From contig NZ_FOLG01000014.1 in NCBI RefSeq assembly GCF_900112335.1, forward strand, positions 62,001 to 126,000: DNA of 64,000 bases, read 5' to 3'. Under the pieces are notes generated by a model. It saw only the letters and a program-made list of their open reading frames with translations, did no database searches and was not told the DNA's origin. Made by a program: the position numbers and the translations under genes. Shown one piece after another: positions 54,831 through 64,000 of the stretch. Numbering within the stretch: the stretch's first letter is position 1; the number at the start of each line of letters is the position of its first letter. The stretch comes from Tropicimonas isoalkanivorans (GTDB lineage: Bacteria > Pseudomonadota > Alphaproteobacteria > Rhodobacterales > Rhodobacteraceae).

Positions 54831-56693
54831 ATGGAAACGCAAACGGCCACACCGACCAAAAACGCCCGGCTGATCGCCTGGGTCGAAGAGATGCGTGCCC
54901 TGTGCAAGCCCGAACAAGTCGTTTGGTGTGACGGTTCCCAGGAAGAATACGACCGGCTGTGCCAGGAAATGGTGGATGCCGGAACCTTCATCCGCCTTAA
55001 TCCCGAAAAACGTCCCAATAGCTACCTGGCTCGCTCGCATCCGTCCGACGTCGGCCGCGTCGAGGATCGGACTTTTATCTGCTCCAATAGCAAGGAAGAT
55101 GCCGGCCCCACCAACAACTGGGCCCCGCCCGCCGAAATGCGCGAAACCTTGAACGGGCTTTTCGATGGCTGCATGGCCGGGCGCACGATGTATGTCATTC
55201 CGTTCAGCATGGGGCCGATCGGCTCCCCGATTGCGAAGATCGGCGTCCAGATCACCGACAGCCCCTATGTCGTCACGAACATGCGGATCATGACGCGCAT
55301 GGGCCAGGCCGTGCTGGATGCGCTCGGTACGGACGGAGAGTACATCCCCTGCATGCACTCCGTCGGCGCGCCGCTGGCGGCGGGCGAGGAAGACGTGCCG
55401 TGGCCGTGTGAAAGCGATATCCAGAACAAGTATATCGTCCACTTCCCGGAAACCTACGAGATCTGGTCCTACGGTTCGGGCTACGGCGGCAACGCTCTGC
55501 TCGGCAAAAAGTGCCTGGCGCTCCGCATCGCCTCGGTGATGGCGCGGGACGAAGGCTGGATGGCCGAGCACATGCTCATCATGGGTCTCGAGTCCCCCGA
55601 AGGAGAGAAGACCTATCTCGCCGCGGCCTTCCCGAGTGCCTGTGGCAAGACCAACCTCGCTATGCTTCTTCCGCCGAAAGGGTTCGAGGGTTGGAAAGTC
55701 AGCACCGTCGGTGACGACATCGCCTGGATCAAGAAGGGTCCCGAGGGCGAGTTGCGGGCAATCAACCCCGAAGCCGGCTTCTTCGGCGTCGCTCCGGGCA
55801 CCAACGAGGCCTCCAACCCGATCGCGGTGGAAACGATCCGCAAGGACGTCATCTACACCAACTGTGCGCTCACCGACGATGGCGACATCTGGTGGGAAGG
55901 CATGACGAAGGAGCCGCCGGCACACCTGATCGACTGGAAAGGCAACGACTGGACGACGGAAAGCGACACCCCGGCGGCGCACCCGAACGCGCGCTTCACG
56001 GCACCGGCCGCCAACTGCCCGTCCATCGACGCGGAGTGGGAGAACCCGGCCGGTGTGCCCGTCGCCGGTTTCATCTTCGGCGGCCGGATGAGCAAGGACA
56101 TGCCGCTTGTGTTCCAGTCCTTCAACTGGAGCCACGGGGTCTACCTTGCCGCGACCATGGGGTCGGAAGCCACGGCCGCCGCGATTGGTCAGGCCGCAAT
56201 GCGGCGTGACCCGATGGCGATGTTGCCGTTCTGCGGATACAACATGGCCGATTACTTCACCCACTGGCTGAACGTCGGGCGCAAGGTGTCCAACCCGCCG
56301 CGGATCTTCCGCGTCAACTGGTTCCGCAAGGACGAGAACGGCAAGTTCATCTGGCCGGGCTTCGGCGACAACATGCGCGTCCTGAAGTGGATCGTGGACC
56401 GCGTCCACGGCCGGGGCTACGCCGTCGAAAGCCCGATCGGCTGGATGCCGCGCCACGAGGACATCTCCTGGGACGGCCTCGATTTCCCGGCCGAGACCTT
56501 CTACAAGCTGATGGAAGTTGGACGCGAAGCCGGCGCCAAGGAAGCCCATGCCCACGAAGAGCAGTTCGACAAGTTCTTCGACCGGCTTCCGAAGGAGTTC
56601 ATCTTCGAACGCGAACTCCTGCGCTCGCGCCTGTGGCGCTCCCCGGACCATTGGGAACTTGCACACGAAGACGTGGTTCGGCCTGCTGGCTGA
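54831..56693 (+). CDS. pckG: phosphoenolpyruvate carboxykinase (GTP)
   Basis: A 620-residue GTP-type PEPCK. It has [54 protein letters not shown], the P-loop with reactive cysteine FPSACGKTN (267-275), [10 protein letters not shown] and [13 protein letters not shown] with the guanine-binding region. It turns oxaloacetate and GTP into PEP, CO2 and GDP. GGAGA precedes ATG 54831. It lies directly before an ATP-type PEPCK gene and has its own terminator. Gene composition is like that of the neighbours. Confidence 0.97.
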   Translation: METQTATPTKNARLIAWVEEMRALCKPEQVVWCDGSQEEYDRLCQEMVDAGTFIRLNPEKRPNSYLARSHPSDVGRVEDRTFICSNSKEDAGPTNNWAPPAEMRETLNGLFDGCMAGRTMYVIPFSMGPIGSPIAKIGVQITDSPYVVTNMRIMTRMGQAVLDALGTDGEYIPCMHSVGAPLAAGEEDVPWPCESDIQNKYIVHFPETYEIWSYGSGYGGNALLGKKCLALRIASVMARDEGWMAEHMLIMGLESPEGEKTYLAAAFPSACGKTNLAMLLPPKGFEGWKVSTVGDDIAWIKKGPEGELRAINPEAGFFGVAPGTNEASNPIAVETIRKDVIYTNCALTDDGDIWWEGMTKEPPAHLIDWKGNDWTTESDTPAAHPNARFTAPAANCPSIDAEWENPAGVPVAGFIFGGRMSKDMPLVFQSFNWSHGVYLAATMGSEATAAAIGQAAMRRDPMAMLPFCGYNMADYFTHWLNVGRKVSNPPRIFRVNWFRKDENGKFIWPGFGDNMRVLKWIVDRVHGRGYAVESPIGWMPRHEDISWDGLDFPAETFYKLMEVGREAGAKEAHAHEEQFDKFFDRLPKEFIFERELLRSRLWRSPDHWELAHEDVVRPAG

Positions 56694-56700
56694 ACCCATG

Positions 56701-56729
56701 AAATCGGGCGGCTCAGGCCGCCCGATTTT
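56701..56729 (+). terminator. strong rho-independent terminator after pckG
   Basis: A perfect 12-bp stem (56701-56712 with 56717-56728), TCAG loop, ends in TTTT. It lies 7 bp after the pckG stop and separates pckG from pckA, so the two kinases are transcribed separately. Confidence 0.93.
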
Positions 56730-56873
56730 CCATCAAGGGCCGGGGAGCCGTGCGATATGCGCGAATGCGCGATTATCCGGAATATCCCAGGTCCGAACGC
56801 CTTGGTTGGCAGACCCGCTGCCCGCCATCACTTCAACAAGAAGGACCGCAATAGCGGTCGTGAGGAGTAATAG

Positions 56874-58472
<1,599 letters not shown>

Positions 58473-58498
58473 TCCGGCCCTTCGGCAAGACCTATTGC

Positions 58499-58530
58499 GA
58501 CGGCCCGGTCATTCCGGGCCGTCCTTCGTT
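58499..58530 (+). terminator. terminator after pckA
   Basis: A perfect 10-bp stem (GACGGCCCGG/CCGGGCCGTC, TCATT loop) lies 26 bp after the pckA stop and is followed by CTTCGTTT. Confidence 0.75.
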
Positions 58531-58612
58531 TGAGGAGTGTGACGTGCACGGCCTTGTGGGCGATGGCGGGGCGGGCCAGTATCGGTTCGGCCAGCTTCGG
58601 GGGAGAATATCC

Positions 58613-59386
58613 ATGAACGCAGTCGGGCCGCTTCTCGTGGCGGCAGTTCTCGGTGTCGCAGTGCCGGGTCCCGCCCGGGCGGACGAGGTGCTCGTCTTCG
58701 CGGCCGCAAGCCTGCGGGATGCGCTGCAGGAATTGGCTGGAGCCTGGCAGGAGGCGACCGGCCACACCGCGATCCTCTCCCTCGCAGGCAGCTCGACCCT
58801 CGCAAGGCAGATCGAGGCGGGCGCGCCGGCGGACCTGTTCCTGTCCGCGAACGAGGCGTGGGTCGATGAGCTGGAACGGGACGGCCTCATTGAACCGGGC
58901 AGCCGGCGCGATCTGCTGAAAAACTCCCTCGTGATCGTGGCGCATGACCCGGAGGCAACGCCGCTCGACATGAATCAACCGGATGCGCTAAAAGCCCGTC
59001 TCGGCGACGGCAGGCTCGCCATGGCGCTGGTCGATGCGGTGCCTGCGGGGATCTATGGCAAGGCGGCGCTCCAGTCTCTCGGGTGGTGGGATGGCCTCGC
59101 TCCCTCGGTCGCGCAGACTGACAACGTGCGAACCGCGCTGGCGCTGGTGGCAACGGGAGAAGCGCCGTTCGGCATCGTCTATGCCACTGACGCCCGGGCG
59201 GAGCCGCGCGTCACCCTCGTCGGCCGGTTTCCGGCGGAGACACATCCCCCGATCGTTTACCCGCTCGTCCGGATCGCAGGCAGCCCTACGGACGCCGCTG
59301 ACGAACTGGCCGACTTCCTTGGCGGGCCGGAGGCGGCGACCGTGTTCCACGCCCACGGCTTCGCGTTGGCATCGGAAGGCGGCTGA
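58613..59386 (+). CDS. modA: molybdate ABC transporter substrate-binding protein
   Basis: A 257-residue periplasmic protein with a signal peptide (LLVAAVLGVAVPGPARA), then the ModA core: VFAAASLRDALQELAGAW, LSLAGSSTLARQIEAGAPADLFLSAN and the YGKAALQSLG region and IVYATDARAEPRV. It binds molybdate or tungstate. ATG 58613 follows GGGGAGA; longer in-frame starts add non-signal sequence. First gene of modABC. No ModE gene or ModE-type site was seen. Confidence 0.95.
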   Translation: MNAVGPLLVAAVLGVAVPGPARADEVLVFAAASLRDALQELAGAWQEATGHTAILSLAGSSTLARQIEAGAPADLFLSANEAWVDELERDGLIEPGSRRDLLKNSLVIVAHDPEATPLDMNQPDALKARLGDGRLAMALVDAVPAGIYGKAALQSLGWWDGLAPSVAQTDNVRTALALVATGEAPFGIVYATDARAEPRVTLVGRFPAETHPPIVYPLVRIAGSPTDAADELADFLGGPEAATVFHAHGFALASEGG

Positions 59387-59388
59387 CC

Positions 59389-60087
59389 ATGGCGCTCGGA
59401 CTGTCCGCGGAGGCATGGGCGGCGGTTCTGCTGTCGCTCAAGGTCGCGTTCTGGGCCGTGGCGGTGAGCTTGCCGCTGGGCATCGGCATGGCCATGCTTC
59501 TGGCACGCAAACGCTTCCCCGGACGGCACCTGCTCAACGGGCTCGTGCACCTGCCCCTGATCTTGCCGCCCGTGGTGACGGGCTATCTGCTTCTCGTCAC
59601 TTTCGGGCGCAAGGGCGTCGTCGGGGCGTTTCTCTACGACACATTCGGCATCACTTTCGCTTTCAACTGGAAGGGGGCGGCTCTGGCAGCGGCGATCATG
59701 GCGTTTCCGTTGATGGTCAGGGCAATCCGGTTGTCGATCGAGTCGGTCGACCCGGGGCTGGAGCAGGCGGCATCCACTCTGGGCGCCGGGCGGCTGCGGG
59801 TCTTTGCGACCGTCACCCTTCCGCTGATCCTGCCCGGTGTGATCGCGGGGGCGATCCTCGCATTCGCCAAGGCGATGGGAGAATTCGGGGCCACCATCAC
59901 CTTCGTCTCCAACATTCCCGGACAGACCCAGACCCTGCCCTCGGCCGTTTACGCCTTTCTACAGGTTCCAGGCGCGGAGGGGCAGGCGGTGGCGCTGGTC
60001 GCGGTGTCCGTGACCCTCTCCATGGGTGCGCTTATCGCGTCCGAGATACTGGCGCGAAGGCTTCATGGCAGGATGGAAGGGCGATGA
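59389..60087 (+). CDS. modB: molybdate ABC transporter permease
   Basis: A 232-residue permease with five membrane helices and the EAA loop EQAASTLGAGRLRVFATVTLPLILPGVIAGAILAFAKAMGEFGATI, typical of ModB. LPLILPPVVTGYLLL is also characteristic. It forms the channel with ModC. Only 2 bp after modA and 4 bp overlapping modC, so the operon is tightly coupled. Confidence 0.96.
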   Translation: MALGLSAEAWAAVLLSLKVAFWAVAVSLPLGIGMAMLLARKRFPGRHLLNGLVHLPLILPPVVTGYLLLVTFGRKGVVGAFLYDTFGITFAFNWKGAALAAAIMAFPLMVRAIRLSIESVDPGLEQAASTLGAGRLRVFATVTLPLILPGVIAGAILAFAKAMGEFGATITFVSNIPGQTQTLPSAVYAFLQVPGAEGQAVALVAVSVTLSMGALIASEILARRLHGRMEGR

Positions 60088-61172
60088 CGTTCTCGGTCCG
60101 CCTCCGCCACCATCTTTCGGATTTCACCCTCGACGCCGCGTTCGAGGCGCCCGACGGCGTGACCGCGCTCTTGGGCCATTCCGGGGCCGGCAAGACCACC
60201 GTGGTGCAGGCCGTGGCGGGCCTTCTGCGCCCGGACGAGGGCCGCGTGGCCGTAGGCGGCTGGGTCATGGGCGACACCGCCGCCGGCGTGTGGTTGCCTC
60301 CGCACCGGCGCGGGGTTGGGTATGTGTTCCAGGAGGGGCGCCTGTTTCCGCACATGACGGTGCGCCGCAACCTGGCCTACGGATGCCGCGCGCAGGGCAG
60401 GGGGGTGGAAGAGGCGGAGTTCGACCGGATCGTCCACCTGCTCGGCATCGCAGGCCTGCTCGACCGACGTCCTGCCGGTCTGTCCGGCGGCGAAAAGCAA
60501 CGTGTCGCCATTGGACGCGCACTCCTCTCCCGACCACGGCTGCTGCTGTTGGACGAACCGCTCGCGGCGCTGGACGAAGCCCGCAAGCAGGAGATTCTGC
60601 CCTTCATCGAGGCGTTGAGGGACGAAGCCGGCTTGCCGATCCTTTACGTCAGCCATGCGGTAGCGGAGGTCGCCCGGCTAGCCACCACCGTGGTCGTTCT
60701 GGAGCGGGGGCGCGTGCTGCGGTCCGGGCCGACGGCAAGCGTGCTGTCGGATCTGGAAATCGTGCCGAGCTTCGGACCGCGCTCGGCCGGGGCGGTGATC
60801 GAGGCTCGGGTCGTCGCTCACCTGGCCGACGGGCTGAGTGAGTTGCGCACCTCCGCCGGTGCGCTGCTTCTGCCCGGCATTGCCGCCCCGCCGGGTCGCC
60901 TGCTGCGCATCCGCATCCTTGCGCACGAGGTCATCCTGTCGCGCGCCCGGCCAGAAGGTCTGTCCGCGCTCAACATCCTGCCGGCCACGGTAAGCGGCCT
61001 GCGAACCGTGCCGGGCGATTGCGTAATGGTGCAGCTCGCCTCCGGCGATGACACTTTGCTGGCGCGCATCACGACCCGGTCCGCCCGCGCGCTGGCGCTG
61101 ACCCCTGGAACGCCCTGCCATGCCATCGTCAAGTCCGTCGCGGTGGCCCCGCAGGCCTTGGGGGACGGCTGA
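60084..61172 (+). CDS. modC: molybdate ABC transporter ATPase
   Basis: A 362-residue ABC ATPase with Walker A LGHSGAGKTT, signature LSGGEKQRVAIGRALL, Walker B LLLLDEPLAALD and the H-loop VSHAVAEV, followed by a C-terminal Mop/TOBE domain (about 290-360) that can bind oxyanion. ATG 60084 is within the modB stop overlap. Energy supply of the molybdate importer; cofactor for enzymes such as formate or nitrate-type oxidoreductases. Confidence 0.96.
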   Translation: MTFSVRLRHHLSDFTLDAAFEAPDGVTALLGHSGAGKTTVVQAVAGLLRPDEGRVAVGGWVMGDTAAGVWLPPHRRGVGYVFQEGRLFPHMTVRRNLAYGCRAQGRGVEEAEFDRIVHLLGIAGLLDRRPAGLSGGEKQRVAIGRALLSRPRLLLLDEPLAALDEARKQEILPFIEALRDEAGLPILYVSHAVAEVARLATTVVVLERGRVLRSGPTASVLSDLEIVPSFGPRSAGAVIEARVVAHLADGLSELRTSAGALLLPGIAAPPGRLLRIRILAHEVILSRARPEGLSALNILPATVSGLRTVPGDCVMVQLASGDDTLLARITTRSARALALTPGTPCHAIVKSVAVAPQALGDG

Positions 61173-61184
61173 ACCTGTCGCGGC

Positions 61185-61955
61185 CTAGAACACCGCCCGC
61201 CGGATCAGGTTCAACCCCGCCACCACCAGCACCGCCAGCGTCATGCGCCGGAACATCGCCTGGTCCAGGCGGTCGTGGACGCGCTGCCCGAGCCACATTC
61301 CCGCCAGTGCCGGCGCGAGGAGGATGACGGAAAACGGCACCGTCTGAGCGTTCAGGACGCCAGTTTGCAAATGCGTTCCGAGCAAAAGGATCGAGGCCAT
61401 CCCGAAGCCAACGCCCTGCACGCGCACCTGCTCCGTCTTGGGCGTGTCGAGCGCCGTCAGATACATCACCAATGGCGGCCCCCAGACGCCGGAGATGCCG
61501 CCGATCCCGCCCGCCACGGCGCCCAAACCGATTTCTGCTCTGCGGCGATGCTCGCTGGTGATCGCCGGTTTCCACCCGGAAAGCTGGGCGACGCCGAAGA
61601 GCATGATCGGAACGCCGATCAGCGCGTAGATGATACGCGGGTTCACCGCCGTGACCAGTTGACCGGACAGGACGAGGAAGACCCCGCCGATGAGGAAGAA
61701 GAGGCGGTAGCGGCGAACCGCGTCCCATGCCGCCGCCGGTCCGTCCCGCAGCGCCTGCATCCCATTCGTAACTAACGTCGGAAGGATCAACCCTGCCAGC
61801 GCAAGTTCCGGCGAGAGAAAGGAGGCAAGGCCCGAGATCATGATCATCGGCATCGCGAACCCCGTGGCCCCTTTCACGAAGGCGGCAACCAACGTGATGG
61901 CGAAGGCCGCCACCAGAAGCAGGGGCGGGAGGATGCCGTTGAGAGACAGGTCCAT
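61185..61955 (-). CDS. TauE/SafE family sulfite or sulfoacetate exporter
   Basis: A 256-residue membrane protein with eight hydrophobic segments and the TauE/SafE pattern: AFVKGATGFAMPMIMISGL, GAVAGGIGGISGVWGPPLVMYLTAL and GMWLGQRVHDRLDQAMFRRM. The family moves sulfite, sulfoacetate or other organosulfur anions; the substrate here is not known. It is convergent with modC (12-bp gap) and divergent from mcd. Confidence 0.9.
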   Translation of the reverse strand: MDLSLNGILPPLLLVAAFAITLVAAFVKGATGFAMPMIMISGLASFLSPELALAGLILPTLVTNGMQALRDGPAAAWDAVRRYRLFFLIGGVFLVLSGQLVTAVNPRIIYALIGVPIMLFGVAQLSGWKPAITSEHRRRAEIGLGAVAGGIGGISGVWGPPLVMYLTALDTPKTEQVRVQGVGFGMASILLLGTHLQTGVLNAQTVPFSVILLAPALAGMWLGQRVHDRLDQAMFRRMTLAVLVVAGLNLIRRAVF

Positions 61956-62106
61956 CCACAGGAGTTAGCGTATCCGGGGACATCGCGCACCGGATTTTAG
62001 TGCGGGACATAAAGAACTCTATTACTTTGTCCAATTGAAATTATGTTGCTCTGCGACTGCGAAGGTCGTATCCCCGTCCGAGACCCGATGACGGAGGATT
62101 CGACCT

Positions 62107-63804
62107 ATGCCGCACGATGGACAGGACCTGCCCAAGGCCGACGCTGCCGGACCGCTTCTGGATGACCTGCTGACGCTGACCGAAGCCGCCCTTGTGCCCG
62201 TGGATGGCGTGCTGGCGCAGGCGCGCTCGGCCGTGCGCAGCCGCGTGACGGAGGACGGGCGCGTCTCCGGGCGGCTTGTCGAGGAACACCAGACCGCAGC
62301 TCACGCGCTGGCCTGGCTGGCGACTTACGCTCAGGCACTGAACCAGATGCAGGCATGGGCCGAACGACTGGAAGCGCAGGGCAAGTTTGGCGAGATCGAA
62401 CGCCTGATCCACCAGATCGCCTTCGCCGAATATCTCGCCCAGATCCGCGGCGGCATTCCCATGTCGCAGGGCGAAATCGTCCGGATGCGGGACATGGGCC
62501 TGGATGAAAGCGAAGCGCATAGCGCCCTGGAAACTCCGGAGGTCGATCTCCTTTGCCAGAGCGGCAACAGCCAGCGCGCCCGCACGCGTCTGGTGGAGTT
62601 GATGCAGGAGCAGGCAGCGAACATCACCGTTGGCGCCACGGGGCTGGACGACGAATTGGAGATGATCCGCGAGCAATTCCGCCGCTACGCCCTGGACCGC
62701 GTGGAGCCCAACGCCCACGAATGGCACCTCAAGGACGAGTTGATCCCAATGGAGATCATCGAGGAACTGGCCGAAATGGGTGTCTTCGGGCTGACGATCC
62801 CGGAGGAATACGGCGGGTTCGGCTTGTCGAAGGCATCGATGGTGGTGGTCTCCGAAGAGCTGTCGCGCGGCTACATCGGCGTCGGCTCGCTTGGAACCCG
62901 CTCCGAGATTGCCGCCGAGCTGATCCTCGCCGGTGGCACCCCGGCGCAGAAGGAACACTGGCTTCCGAAACTGGCCAGCGCGGAGATCCTGCCGACAGCG
63001 GTCTTTACCGAGCCCAACACCGGCTCTGACCTCGGCTCCCTGCGGACACGCGCGGTGAAGGACGAAAACGGGGACTACAGCGTCACCGGGAACAAGACCT
63101 GGATCACCCACGCCTCGCGGACGCATATGATGACGCTGTTGGCGCGGACCGATCCGTCCACGAAAGACCACAAGGGCCTGTCCATGTTCCTGGCCGAAAA
63201 GACGCCGGGTACGGAGGAGAATCCGTTCCCGTCCCCCGGCATGACCGGCGGCGAGATCGAGGTGTTGGGCTATCGCGGCATGAAGGAATACGAGCTCGGG
63301 TTCGACGGCTTCAAGGTGAAGTGTGAGAACCTGCTCGGTGGCGAGGAGGGGCAGGGCTTCAAGCAACTCATGAAGACCTTCGAGGCCGCCCGCATCCAGA
63401 CCGCTGCGCGCGCTGTGGGCGTGGCACAGTCGGCGCTCGATATCGCGACGCAGTACGCGCAGGACCGCAAGCAGTTCGGCAAGGCGTTGATCGAGTTTCC
63501 GCGCGTCTCCGGCAAGCTGGCGATGATGGCGGTGGAGATCATGGTGGCCCGTCAGCTCACCTATTTCGCGGCCTGGGAGAAAGATCACGACCAGCGCTGC
63601 GACCTGGAGGCTGGCATGGCCAAGTTGCTGGGCGCACGCGTGGCCTGGGCGGCCGCGGACAACGGGTTGCAGATCCACGGCGGCAACGGGTTCGCGCAGG
63701 AATACGCGATCAGTCGCGTGCTTTGCGATGCGCGTATCCTCAATATCTTCGAGGGTGCGGCGGAGATCCAGGCGCAGGTCATCGCCCGCCGGCTGCTCGG
63801 CTGA
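62107..63804 (+). CDS. mcd: (2S)-methylsuccinyl-CoA dehydrogenase
   Basis: A 565-residue acyl-CoA dehydrogenase. A 180-residue N-terminal helical extension precedes the usual core, which has TIPEEYGGFGLSKASMVVVSEELSRGYIG, AVFTEPNTGSDLGSLRT, GNKTWITHASRTHMMTLLART, YAQDRKQFGKALIEFP and QIHGGNGFAQEYAISRVLCDARILNIFEGAAEI. The long N-terminus and the total length are the mark of Mcd, which oxidises (2S)-methylsuccinyl-CoA to mesaconyl-CoA in the ethylmalonyl-CoA pathway. It gives electrons to ETF. ATG 62107 follows GGAGG at 8 nt. Confidence 0.93.
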   Translation: MPHDGQDLPKADAAGPLLDDLLTLTEAALVPVDGVLAQARSAVRSRVTEDGRVSGRLVEEHQTAAHALAWLATYAQALNQMQAWAERLEAQGKFGEIERLIHQIAFAEYLAQIRGGIPMSQGEIVRMRDMGLDESEAHSALETPEVDLLCQSGNSQRARTRLVELMQEQAANITVGATGLDDELEMIREQFRRYALDRVEPNAHEWHLKDELIPMEIIEELAEMGVFGLTIPEEYGGFGLSKASMVVVSEELSRGYIGVGSLGTRSEIAAELILAGGTPAQKEHWLPKLASAEILPTAVFTEPNTGSDLGSLRTRAVKDENGDYSVTGNKTWITHASRTHMMTLLARTDPSTKDHKGLSMFLAEKTPGTEENPFPSPGMTGGEIEVLGYRGMKEYELGFDGFKVKCENLLGGEEGQGFKQLMKTFEAARIQTAARAVGVAQSALDIATQYAQDRKQFGKALIEFPRVSGKLAMMAVEIMVARQLTYFAAWEKDHDQRCDLEAGMAKLLGARVAWAAADNGLQIHGGNGFAQEYAISRVLCDARILNIFEGAAEIQAQVIARRLLG

Positions 63805-63838
63805 CGTCCACGTGGCGTTGGGACGCATTCTGCTCAGG

Positions 63839-63866
63839 CGCGACGCGGCCCTAGGGTCGCGTCGCG
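63839..63866 (+). terminator. hairpin after mcd
   Basis: A 12-bp stem with one G-T pair (CGCGACGCGGCC/GGTCGCGTCGCG, CTAG loop) lies 34 bp after the mcd stop. TTCG follows, not a T run, so terminator function is probable but not certain. Confidence 0.6.
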
Positions 63867-63887
63867 TTCGGTGTGGAGTGTGGTGTC

Positions 63888-64000
63888 GTGTATCGAATCG
63901 GAAGGTTGCTGTCGTGTGGAGGCGCGATCGCGCTGGCGTCCCTTTCGGCCTGCACCGGACCCACCGACAGTGCCGATTTCTGGGAACTGAACGCGATGCG
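63888..64000 (+). CDS. lipoprotein, 3' end outside window
   Basis: An open frame begins at GTG 63888, with GGAG 10 nt upstream, and continues to the window edge. The 37 visible residues read as a lipoprotein signal: MYRIGRLLSCGGAIALASLSAC, that is a basic start, a hydrophobic core and the lipobox LSAC, followed by TGPTDSADFWELNAM. The protein would be diacylated at that Cys and anchored to a membrane. What follows is not in the window, so no function can be given. Confidence 0.6.
   Translation, partial: MYRIGRLLSCGGAIALASLSACTGPTDSADFWELNAM

Noticed and set aside
58531-58612. Possible molybdenum-cofactor riboswitch or ModE site before modA
   Set aside because: Only about 80 bp separate the pckA terminator from modA, too short for a Moco riboswitch, and no ATCG-TATA type palindrome is visible.

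Overview
The window is a chromosomal segment of a high-GC alphaproteobacterium, most likely a member of the Rhodobacteraceae (roseobacter group). This is inferred from the gene set: a ChvI/ChvG - short HPr kinase - RapZ - EIIA-Man - HPr cluster, a soluble cytochrome c2, a COQ9-family protein beside rpsU, the TrcR-type (DUF1013) regulator, a DUF1244 protein, methylsuccinyl-CoA dehydrogenase of the ethylmalonyl-CoA pathway, and several small membrane proteins typical of the group. I saw no rRNA, tRNA, CRISPR array, prophage or intact insertion sequence.

Layout. 1-6.4 kb: exonuclease fragment, D-amino-acid aminotransferase, two small membrane proteins, DUF1244 and N-formylglutamate amidohydrolase-like genes, pyruvate kinase, ribosomal proteins L35 and L20. 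6.4-12.4 kb: a SulP transporter, then pheS and pheT separated by about 1 kb that holds a small membrane protein gene on the other strand and an apparently frameshifted small gene. 12.6-20.2 kb: GST-like oxidoreductase, rpsU, COQ9, quinone reductase, aquaporin, a VOC-YafY operon with a palindromic candidate operator, RNase T2, trcR, idi. 20.5-24.6 kb: cytochrome c2, an orphan peptide-type binding protein, a DeoR-MFS operon preceded by 10-bp-phased repeats. 24.8-31.5 kb: cobD-cobC, an orphan receiver protein, L,D-transpeptidase and PatB-like lyase, and def, a degenerate def paralogue, and fmt in one operon. 31.7-35.6 kb: rnhA, a methyltransferase-DUF3429-LysE-ispH overlapping operon, a NYN-domain protein. 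35.7-39.6 kb: folK-rpoZ-rsh-DUF2062. 39.7-49 kb: parC, SH3-domain protein, SDR, twin-TM protein and cobalamin adenosyltransferase, two small unknown genes, etfBA, DUF6473 protein, hbd. 49-58.5 kb: an acyltransferase, HPr, EIIA, rapZ, hprK, chvG, chvI run leftward, and GTP- and ATP-dependent PEP carboxykinases lie in tandem rightward. 58.6-64 kb: modABC, TauE/SafE exporter, mcd, start of a lipoprotein gene.

How the genes fit together. The largest functional block joins carbon/pH/envelope signalling (ChvGI), an incomplete phosphotransferase relay (EIIA, HPr, HPr kinase; no sugar permease seen), RapZ, and the two gluconeogenic PEP carboxykinases. Pyruvate kinase (opposite direction), Mcd, 3-hydroxybutyryl-CoA dehydrogenase, ETF and the cobalamin genes are consistent with growth on C2/C4 compounds and polyhydroxybutyrate turnover by the B12-dependent ethylmalonyl-CoA pathway; that link is inference from families, not from an operon.

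The most unusual things seen are the adjacent non-identical PEP carboxykinases, a 33-bp element that occurs four times, each time just downstream of a stop codon and in sense orientation, the phased repeats before the DeoR gene, a palindrome overlapping the VOC-YafY promoter, a remnant of an RNase T2 3' end, and a peptide deformylase paralogue lacking its metal-binding Cys and catalytic Glu.
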